Below, in pieces: positions 49,801-61,800 of a stretch of 64,000 nt of DNA (the first letter of the stretch is position 1; each line of letters starts with the position of its first letter). A program made the position numbers and the translations under genes. The notes below the pieces were generated by a model. It was not told the DNA's origin and did not search any database. It was given only the letters and a program-made list of their open reading frames with translations. Source of the DNA: Stichopus chloronotus. Lineage: Eukaryota; Echinodermata; Holothuroidea; Aspidochirotida; Stichopodidae. Location: assembly GCA_021234535.1 (NCBI GenBank), contig CM037830.1, forward strand, positions 16,609,116-16,673,115. Direction: 5' to 3'.

Positions 49801-52800
49801 TTTCAAATTCCCATCCGCTTTTGGCAGATTACACTTAAATACACAGTCAGTAGAATTTTTGCATATTAGAAAAACATAGGGAGTCAAAGCAAAGGTGTTT
49901 TAGTGCCAGCAATTTTTTTCCCACACGGCATGTGCAACGTCATCATCAATAAATTTGCAGTGTATGCAAATTAGCTATGGCAGTGGCAGGTGTCTCTTAC
50001 CTGCAGATGAAAGAAATCTCAGAAAAACAGAGAAAAAAGTGTAACTGGACCTGAGGATATGTATAAAGCTGAGGTATATAGGGCAGAAGTAATATGCTGG
50101 GCTATGTGTTGCCTTACAGTGACACTTCAGTCTTATCCTTTTAGTTAAATTATATAGAAAGAATATATCGGAAAAGTGCTGGCATGTTTTCACATGGCAG
50201 GATGCTTTATCTAGGACATTTTGACATGGGACTCTTAATTTCAATAGTGAACCTGTCAAAATTACATCTGTCTTTATAGGCATAGTTCCTTGTGTTATAA
50301 AGTGCTAATGGAATGAATATGTGTGATAAATATGTCACCACACACACCTTCACTATCCATGTGGCAGGCATGTATGCATAATCAGTAAACTTTTATGACG
50401 ATGGATAGCAACATTCAAGATCTGGCGAATGTAAGTCACAGGACGGTCGTTTCATATTATCTATTGGCATTGTGGGATGTTCATGTGCATTGTGAAACCA
50501 GTCTTAAATATGTGTATTTGTCCAATTTAATTAAAATGTGTCCTCAGTGCTCAGTATCACTTATTCAAAGGTTTTCATTTACATAAAACTTTCCTCCCAT
50601 CATCTGTCCCCCCCCCCAACTTACCCATCCACTTGTTCTCAATTCTGTATTCCCTTCTTTGCTTCTTCCTCTGTCTAGCTGACATGTCATTACTGATGCT
50701 AGGAAATGAGAGAGAAGACTTCCAAAAGTTGCTTTGATCCTTTATTTTGTTCTGTTACAGTCTATGTGCATCAATTTAGTGAGCTGAAATGCTGTCTCTT
50801 CTTGCAACATTAATTCTTCATAGTGAAAGACTTTCTGCAGAAGTTGAAATGCAAGGATTAGATACCATCCCCTAGCCAAGGCTTTCAAGATCTTGAGGCT
50901 ACCGATATTGCAGAAATGCCCGCAGGGTTGTAATGTTCCAGTTAGTTCATGTTAGCCGACTCTTGTTGTTTGTGTGTGCATTCTGTACTCATTAGATCTA
51001 TACGCTGAAGTGGTTGTCATGGTCACCTAGACTGCATTGTACTTTCTGGCAAAACTTAAAAAAAAAATCCAGTTTCTTTGAGGAGGAAAGGCAAATAACA
51101 AATCCTTTAAGAAATTGTTGTTGTTGTTGACATGGAAACACGGTATTAGAATGTATGCATCATACTGTGCTTAAATGTGCTATGTCATTGGGTTGATTTT
51201 TACATGGCAGACAGGTGCTACAGTATGTTTGCTTATTTTGCTTACCACAAGATGGTAGGGATCCCTTCAAGAATTTTATTTTGTTGTCATTTATAGAACT
51301 ACATGCTATCATTCAAGACGGAAGCAGCAGCAGCATCATCATTATTCCACAGATTTTCTTTGTTTATTGTGATTTTTCATGTGATGATGTCAGGTCCGAG
51401 AAATGATTAAGGCCTTTTATATTTGACAGAAAGACATTTCCAGGAATGTTGAAAGCATTTGAGTTACATGTATGCACTTGTTTGTTTGAACAGGTCGAAA
51501 GAACTGCTTCACAGTTTCGATCATGTCCCACGGTCGTATCGGAAGCTAGTGGGGGATTTCCACAGTTCCGTTGCAACGTTGCAGTATGTGTTTGACAGTA
51601 AAGGTGTAAAAATGCCTCACATAATATGTAAAACATCCCACATGTCACAGACTCTCAGGGAAGTATCACTACTTGAAACAAACAAACAAAATCATAAACT
51701 GGACAACCTTGAAATGTGTGGAGGATGCTTTAAAGAGGCTCATTGAGTTGATATCAATAAAGATTGATGTGATTGTGAAGGTTATAAAGACATGACAATA
51801 CTTACACTCAGCATGATTAGTCAAGTTTCACATCCAATAATTACAAAAAGTGTCAAGATTTTTTAATTTTTGACCGTTGCTTGTACTGGGTGTGTGCATA
51901 TAAATACAGTACTAATATGAAAAATGTCTGGTCACAAAGTTCCAGAAACCAAATTTTAATCATTAATTACTCACTCATTAATGGTCTATTGTATGTGAAA
52001 CATTGACATTGTACTAGTTTGACAATTTGGCATTAGCATGTGAAGGAAACTTGACAGGTTTAGAAAAATTTAGTGAATATCATGAAACAACTCAATGAGC
52101 CTCTTTAACACATGCATTGATTGATAACAGGATGATGAGTCTGTCAGACAGGATAAGTCTGTAGGGTTCAGTTGCCATGGAAACCAAGGAGGAATGATTA
52201 CATCCGATGAGCAGATCACTTTGGCATCTTTTCTGCCGTCCAACCAAATTGATGAATTGAAGAGAAAAGATGTCCATCAGGTTTAAAATGAAACCCCTTT
52301 GAAATTTGAATTCTGCATTTTTAAATTTTTTCTTTCTCGGTCTATACCCTCTCTGACTTACTTATGAAAGTGCAGTCGATGGATGCCTTTTAATATCCTG
52401 TTTAGAAATTTTTCTGATGGGGCTTTAAACTTTGTTACCCAGGTCAGTGTGTGGCTTGTACTGCACTTTCTAGTTTGGATGATAGACCTTGCATTTGGTG
52501 AGTGATGGGATTGTATTAAAGGGACTCACTGAATTAGTTCACAAAATTCATCATATTTTTCTACCACTGTTTGAGTATTACTCATATGTTGATAATAAAT
52601 GGTCAAACTAAGAGATTCTGAACATCTGACAGACAACTGAAGCAACAATGACAGGATAATTAATAATTAAAATTACTTGCTACAAGTCTGTGACCAGACA
52701 CTTTTTGAAATAGGTATTAATCACAGGCAACTCCTGTTCATAAAATACTACAATTTCTCACATTTTCAGTAACTATAGGAATAGCAGTGGTTTCCTTCAA

Positions 52801-55800
52801 ACTCTTCACATAATGAATGATGTCAACTCAAAAGGCCCTTTTAATTATCATCACAGGTAATGCCTTAGTCTGACAGCTGTATTTTTCTTGTTGTTAGGAT
52901 CCCAAAAGTACAATAATCATAAAGTAACATTTTTCATGACTTCACTCAAACCAAAGAGTATTCTGAATATAAATGGTAGTGCCTTTTTTGAATGATCCAT
53001 TTTTGTGTACAGCATGTAATCCATCAAAGTGTATAACTGCACATTGATGAATTACATGCCGTAATAACATCCTCTCTACTGTCTGTAAGTATCAATTCCA
53101 TACGCCTGAATCCTTATGTGTTGCTGGTAACAATGTTTACTTGGATTGCTGCATACTGTATCGTTGGAAGTTTTCAGACTTCTTTCCAACAACTTACACA
53201 ACTAGAAGGGATTGCTTCTACACTCCAAATAATTGTCTGAAAGTACAAAAAAGTTCATATACACCACAAAAAAGGTTTAATATCTTATCAAGGTACAATA
53301 TCTGAGGAGGGAGCTTATTAACTACCATACAGTTCCCTGGTCGGAATTTGGCTTTATTAACGTGTAGGGGTGCATGTGAGAAATTCAGGTATTGGCCATG
53401 CTTGAGGTGACGTCATGAGGGCTATCTTCGCAGCCAGTTGTTACCAATTGCTATTCATTAAAACCACTCTAAAACTGTTTTGCCATACCATTTTAGTGCA
53501 AAAAAAAAAACTAAAACTAGCAGTACAAACACTTCCTAACTTCATAACCCTATATCTGATAGAAACATACAGTGTAAACATATGTTACACATGCAGGTCG
53601 TACTGACACTGTCAGTGCTATGATGTGGGACAAGAAAGCGCAGTATAGAAAATGTTGTCCCAATTCTGAGTTTCGAATATTTGTCACTCATCAGTCATCA
53701 TTGATATGTAGTGACAGACAACAAAAAGCTTACAGGATTTTACAAAGAAAACTTTTTTGATGCAGAGACCATGCAACATTCACCCCATTTTCAAATTTCG
53801 TAGTGTGGGATCATAGATTGTAGTAAAAATTTATCTGAGTTTGCAACCTAGCTTGGCATGTTTACATATCTGTGCATGGTTGATTTAGTAGCATTGTTTA
53901 GGTAATTTCTCAGGTATGTTTTTCCTCAACTCTCTTGTCTATGACATTTGAGATGTTAAATCCCTTGATTCACTCTGTCATGCATTAAGACATTTTGAAA
54001 GTTTTCTTCGAATGGCATCCCTGGCGATTAAGTGGCACTTCTGTGCCTCAGACTTTAAATGCACAGCTTTATTTTTTGTAAACAACGGTCTGTCGTTTTT
54101 AGAGTAACGTCTAATGAATTTTCCATTCACTTAATTGGTAAACCATTAATGAGATACACAGGTATAATTTACGATGATCGTCATGATCAATTTCAAACGT
54201 CAGAGCTATTAGTTCACATAGGATACTTATGAGTGGCGTTGCTGGTGATGTAAAATCATCAGACTTGGCATTTTATCATGGAGCTCCATGATTTAATGCA
54301 ACCTTTTTTTTTTCTTCCTGGAAATTCAACCTCACTGTGAAAGGAGTTATAGTGGCTTCACCAGTGGTTGATTTACCTGAACCTTACAGAGCCTTCCCAT
54401 CACATCCACAGAACTCACGTTTGCCTTTAAAACGCTATTTTTCTTCTCCTACAGAGAGCAATGATTACGAGGTGAAGGTTGACAAGGCCAAGTTGAAGGA
54501 GAAGCTAACTCCAGTACAATACCATGTGACTCAGGAAAGGGGGACAGAAAGGTAACTTGTAAACCATGATGAATTAAATTCTGTCAAAAATTTTAGATAA
54601 TTATCAGCATTGCAAGGGGAATGTATACCAAACCTACCTACATTCCTGACTGTGAGTTTATTAAATAGGATAGCTACTGCAGTTGTGGCATACATTTTAC
54701 ATAATTTTTTTTCTTTCTTTTTCCAAATCTGGTATCAGCATATCTCCTTAATTTAACAGATTTGTGTGACAAAATATCTACACATTGCAAACTCTGTCAG
54801 AAAGTACCCCAGTAGAGAGAAAAAAATGTTATTTTTTAATTATGCTTATCTTGACACCCTTAATATTCATGAGTATGTGTTTCACACCTAACCCAACCTT
54901 GAGTGAGGTATGTTGTTTGGTCAAAGGTCATCAATGTTTACCTTAACTCTGCAGGTAGACATCGATGACCTTCAACCAACAAGTCCCATTTACAAAGCTA
55001 GGAAGAAGCACTAGGCACCTTCCTATGAATATTATCTAGGTGACATCAAGATGAGAAATATTAAAAATTATCTCTGTTTTTTCTCTCTCTCTACTGGGGC
55101 ACTTTAGGACAGAATGTGCCATTGGTAGTCCATTTTTTCTCCAAACTCTCTGAAGGAGATATGATGATACCCAATTTGGACGAAGAACGTGCAAGATGTC
55201 ATTTAAAATGCATGCCGCAACTACCCATCCTCTGTTAAATCACACATGCCTGTCAAGCGCTGACACCGAGATAGATTCGTTTCATCGGCTGCTTCGAAAA
55301 TGTGGTGGATCCTGTTGCATGATTGTGACTTCTAACTAGTGAAAATGTGAGACTTTGGGTAAATGCTTTGAATCCAATCACAGGAAACATCCTTTGCTAT
55401 TTGCGTATTTATGCAACACCACTTCCAAAAGTCCTGCGATATCTCACAAATCTGTTGGGATGACACTTGTTGTAATGGGATTGACAGCGTCATAATTGAT
55501 GACAGCGTCGTATTTGATGACAGTGGCATAATTGTTATCCATCTGTTCCCTGGAGCCAGCACCACTGGCAATCCCGTCTGATCACTTCCAACATTGCCCA
55601 AAGAAAGTTTTATCTAACCTGCTTGCTCAAGCTTTTACTTTTTGGCTGTATATGGTGGTAGTAGTGACATGTTATCGTCGACTTGTAGTGTCAACCATGG
55701 ACTAAACAGAAAATCTTATGACCGAGATAAATGCTGGGGAAATGATGTTCTAACGAGTTTTGTCCACAATATTTTGGGACAAGTATAGTTCTCCTTCCTC

Positions 55801-58800
55801 CTTTTCCTTGCCCCTTGACCTTTCTGCATTAACCATCTCTATTCTGTTTTTTTCAACCAGATGTATCAGTGCATGTTAGAAACATCTCCTGGACCTTATT
55901 GCAATGGTAATGATCAAAACAATGTGATGACTTACCAATAATTCAAAAAACGCTGAAATTAACCTCCCTGCGGATTAACCAATCCAACCCCTGCCCAATA
56001 TTCAGCGACATCTCTTACTTCAATTTCTTCAAAACAAAAAGAAAAATAACAACCATCTAAGGGAGTTCTTTTCGTATCTCTGTTGGGGATAATGCCCCGC
56101 AGCTCTTTACTGCTTGTTTTTATTTTCATTACTGTTGGGTTTTTAATTTACCAGCCTTTCACAGAACGATATTTTGACATCCAGTCATTGGTCAGTGATA
56201 TCCTGCAATTCTGAAGTGACATATATGCAATTCCAGCCCTCCCTTATTGATTTTTAACACCTACTTCCTGTCTTCATGTCTCCACATATCATCAGAATAT
56301 AAGATGTTTGCTCTTCAAGGTTAGACCCTTGTCTCTAAATTGCTTTCATCAGATAGGCACTCTATCATTTCATGGAGGGGATATTGTTTTCCATCGAATT
56401 TTGATGGAGTGCATATAGTGAGTGCTGCAATTAAAGTCTTCAAAAGTCCTTTGACCACGTGAGGTGTTACTTTTTTGCAGTCTGTCATGGAAGGGCTTTG
56501 GTCATGTTTGGATTAAAGGTAAACAGGAAATGCTGATGTATTTAGAAGATGGTATCTGACCAAACAATAATGAGCGTTTGTTTGGAAAATTGAAAACAAT
56601 GAAATGATCAAATTATGTCATACCAAAATGCACTGAATTGTCACCAGTGAGTCCACATATGAAAGTCAAGAGAGAAAACTGAGCAAGGAAAGCATAGAGA
56701 ACCCTAAAAGGAATCCGCAAGAGTTGAAATAATGGTGGATCCAGAAGGAGATGAACATGCACACACCCTTCCTGTTTGGGCCCAGGGAAAATATTTGGAA
56801 AAAACTTAGGAAAAACGAAGAGGGAGACAGGAGAACGACAGCAGGAAGATAGTATGATGTATGAGTTCAAGCAGGTGCAGCTTTGACTTCTCAACTCTCA
56901 AGTAGACCTGCATTCCGGTTTTTTTCATTACACAAACTTGTGTCTGGTATTGGTTAATCCTCGTACCGTCTCACAGACTATGATCGACGTCTTGCCCGGC
57001 CTCTTGATGATATTGTGATGTCAGAAATCTTGAACCCTATTCTTAAATTCATGTCGGAGTCTCCAGTGCTACCAAAAAAAGGGACTCCGTAGACCCTCCA
57101 CCCCGTTGATGGCGATCCACCGGCACCCCCACTGTCACAAAATCCTGGATACACCACTGATAATAGAGTCCGCATGATACAAATCCCTAGATGAATCTAG
57201 GAGAACACGCAAATAAGAGTGCAGTAGAAACATATGGCAAGATGCAGAAATATCAATATTTGTACAAATAAAAGCAACAAATGGAGTTAACAGAAGGACG
57301 TAGACAACTACAGGTAGTCATTGGAATTTGGTATTTTGTGCTTTTGGAAGCATGCAGTGCATAAGGTCAATGAACTTGCTTCTGAAGTGTACTTAAGGGG
57401 GACTTTTTAGCAAAAGCTTGTCAGAAAAATAGTGGTGACTACCACTAGTGGTGACATAAATTTTACAACTGCCTATCCTCCTTCAAGTTGTGTGATATTG
57501 TATGTCATTTCTGTAATATTTCCTCTTCACATTTGTTATTTGCAGTGTTTAATTATTTGAAAAAAAAAATAAGCAAGCACTCAACTGTACCCATTCCATT
57601 ATCCCTTTCCTGACATGAAACAAAGACTCTAGAAAAGGAAAAAAACAAACGAAACATATCCTAGTCCTTAGTATACATTAGCCTTGGTTTACCATTGTCA
57701 CCAGTATGGTTTGTCTGATCAATTATTTCACAACACATGGAGAGATGAATTTAATTTACTCCAATTTTCAAATTTTTATTGCTCTGCTTTCTGCAACTCC
57801 CAAAAGCCATTTTCTGCTAGATAACACAGATCTAGGCAATTTCTTTTCAAATTTGTTTTAATTTCTTGAAGTATTGCATTTTGTGAAAGTTGCCCTGTTG
57901 ACATTGCCTTTTGCCAAAGATCTGATGTGTATCTATCTGCTCCTCTCGCTTCACCGATGATCAAATCTCTGGTCTAATAAATTTATTTTTAAGTTTCTGT
58001 TTTTCTGTTTCCGCTTTGATTGGATGTACAGTAAAGGATTGGTGCATTTTATGAAATGCAAACTTCAGTAGGCCTATGCCTCAAAAACTACGGCGAGAAT
58101 TGCAATAAGTATTGTATCGTAACTAGTGCAAGGTGTGATTATGAATTAATAGTTTTAAGTAAAGGTGATTGTTTGCAATGAGATGATCTAACATGACGCT
58201 GTGTACTGTGCCCGCATGTGCCAGATGTTTGTCGCAGAAATGACATGATTTATGCACTGTAGTTGTTGATGCCTAACCACTGTTGCAGCATAACATAGTT
58301 TGTGCCCTGTGCCCGCTAATGCCTAAACTTTGTCGCCGAAATAACATGATTTATGCATGATTTGTGGTCGGTGATCCCTGAACTATGTTGCAGTGTAATA
58401 TGATTTGTGCACTTTGGCTGTCGATACCTATAGAATTTTGTTGTGGCGTAATCATGTAATTTGTCTATTGCGGTTGTTGACGTAGACTGTGTTGCTATAT
58501 ACCAGATTACTTTGTGAGGTAGCTCATAGCAGTAGACATGTAGAGCGTCATGGTTGATTATAATTTCTGATTTAGTGACATATTTCTGACATGCACAGTG
58601 AGGTTTTTCATGTGCACATTTTTTCAGTCATTGCTGATTACATGACATTGTAATAAAGCTAATAGGACCATCTAGTGATACCAGAATTTGCCAGATTTGA
58701 GTTTGAGTTGCAAAACTATCATGGAGTTTGTTGTTGTCACTTTTACATAAAAACTGTGTTGCACATTCTTGATGAATAAAAGGCACCAAGAAGCAATGCA

Positions 58801-61800
58801 TTGGCTTCATTGCACATATGTGACTTTATCACAAAATTAATCCAGATCGGTCGTGTGCAATCAGAAGGCTGCTACAATTTGCGCATGTTAGCATGTGTGA
58901 TATTCTGTAGTGTAGTTCCAAAATTTGGAGATTGAATTAACAAAACTGTGAACTGTTCTTTCAGATCCACATTATTTATTGATAATGGTCGGGTAGAGTC
59001 TGAAGTGAAATTGAGCAGTATAAAACGCACAGTTGTCACGTAATACTTCGCTTCCACTGCCAGGGTAATGCTTAGAATGTAGATACTGGACAGTGCTTTG
59101 TTTTGCATAATTAAGCATGCCATAGACCAGACTCCATCAACGGCAGTTCAAAATTACGACATGCATGAGATTTCAGGTTTTGCATCTTTCGATGGTCTTT
59201 CTCCATTCTCTCTGACAGGGCTTTCAGTGGCGAGTATTTTGACCTTAAGGATGATGGACATTATCATTGTATTGTGTGTGATGCTATACTGTTCAGGTGA
59301 GTGTAACAAAGAGATATAGCTGCTACAAGTCATAAAGCATGACAACATCGTGAATCAGTGTTGTCAATAATAGAGAATGTTGCTGGCAGATTCATACCAG
59401 TCATATGTTCATGTTATCATGTTGTCATGTTATGTCATATTATCATGTCGTCAGTGCCTCCTGCTATAATTTTTTCTTCTTGAGGTTATGAAAGTTCTTG
59501 AGTGTCAGTTCATGTTTTTGTTAAGTGGTTGACAATCGATTTGAAAAATCCTGAGAGCCTCCTCCACTCCTGTAAAGATTCTTTGCCAGCTGTTAAATTA
59601 GATTGAGTGCTTGGTTACCAGAAGATCCTCTGGTTTCCGACGAGATCATGTTACATCCTCAAGCTGAAAATATGACACACCACGGATTGTGTTTGTCTTG
59701 TGAGCAGGTAGCGGATTATTTTGCACTTCCTGCATTATTTGCTACAGTTTGTAATACCCAACTGTTTTGTGGAAAAATTACAGTTGGTTCATCCTGGAGG
59801 ACAGAGATACTCTTATTAGTTGATGGAAATAGAATAAATGTGTATTCAAACGGCTTTGAGCTATTTATAGACTGTTTCAAATGACTGATGCACTGTATTT
59901 CAGGAATTAGCTGAATATATATTTGAACAAAAAGAACAAACTTGTAAGCACATTGTCAATTACAAGGAGTAACAAAAAGAAATATTGGAAGTCAGTATGA
60001 GGCTTAGCTATACATACTGACATTTCAGATAATTCAACTTGCAGGTTGCTACTCTAAGACACATCGATTAGAATTGTACATGGCTGATGTTTCCTAAACA
60101 AGGTTTTAGTTGGAGATATTTGATAGTTGGGCTTGTAGTTGGAGTTGAATAGTTGGCTTGCACTTGCACACTTAACATGTTTAGAAAATAATTTTAAAAA
60201 ATGAGTGAATGAATGAGTGAATGGAATGAATAGACACACCCATCAGAGCAAGTTTTTTTAAGTTTCAACCTTATTAGTTGTGATTTTGCAGTTTTGGTTA
60301 GCAATGAGTCTAAAACCTCATTCAGTTTTCAACACTCGTGATTACGAGGTACCGCTTTAAGATCGCTTTATCTCAATCTGTCTTGAAGCAGAAGAGGAGC
60401 CTCTGGTTCGAACCAAATCATCACGGAACGAACACGAACTTTGATGAATGATCCGATAGTGAAAGGATCCTTTGCAATGATACATTAACATGGAGGATAT
60501 CATGAACATAAAACCTTGTCTTGTCTAATCGTGTCAGTTCAGATGGACATGTAATACCAAGAGCTATCTATACACTAAATCTGGACTTCAAGTTGGCACC
60601 CACTTTTTTTTTTCACAACTATTGCATCTGTCCAAACCATCTATTTCTCTAGATTAGGGTTTGTACATGCAGAACGGCACAAGAAAATACAGTTTTTGCA
60701 CAGTGCAGTATTGCAGACAAATGTGTTGTTCTATCTCTGCTGCTCTGGTAGCATAAAAAAGTACAAGCTCTAATGGCTGAAATGACTGGTTGAATTGACT
60801 TGACTCATGTAAGTTTCAGGTTGTAGACTTTTACTTTGTGTGTGTGCATGCGTGTGTGTGTGTGTGTGGATTTGCAACAATGTGAAGTTCACTGGGTCAG
60901 ATTCTAAGCCTCAACATTATTCTTCAAATTAATAAAGAAGCAATAAAATTTATGGTTCGTTCAGTCAAATTACTTCAGTGAAAAATACCTGCAAAGATGG
61001 GATTTGTTTTGACAGCCGAGGCCACCAATGTGGTGATTAAGGTTGAAATTTCAAGTGCAATTTCAAGTGCTGTGATACAAGTTCAGCCTCTCAGTTTCAA
61101 TGTGAAGTATAGAACACAGCGTGAGTTTGTCCCTTGGCCTTATCATACTGTGAAATGTGTTTCATACTTGAAATTTTTGTGTGTGTACTAATGGCATGAA
61201 AGTTAGCACTGAATCTAGGATTCAGACTCTGTTTTCGTCATGGTAACTGTGGTTTAAAAAGAAAATAGATTGATTTAGGAGGTGCGTCATTCAACTAAGC
61301 AAGGATATTTTCCTTGGAAAAGAAGTTTGGACAATGAGGAAGATGCTTGAAAAAGAAAGGACTTTTTGTCCTGTTACATAATTTTGCATGCTCCAAAATA
61401 TTTCTAAACATGGTAATTTCTTGGCCATAGTCTTGTCAGTTTATTTTTATCAATACTCGCATCTCCTTTTTACAAACAGATCTGATGAGAAATTTGATTC
61501 TGGATGTGGTAAGAAATCATCTTTCTGTTACTTTTGCAGTAATTGTATAAATCTGTTTTGTAAATTCCATATTTCCAGATGAGGTAAAATAAATGTTTAC
61601 TTCCATCTTACCATCGTCTGTCTCTGTGCTTTGCAAACTCCTCTACTTTTCATGTATGTCAATACCTAACTTTTGTTGCTAAGGGCTGCATTTTCCTGCA
61701 GAGTGTAAATTTCCACAACTTTGGCTATGGGTGATGATTAACAACTCCCTATACTGGGTAAGAATCCTTGACTCCTATTGGCCCATGACAGTCAGGTGAC

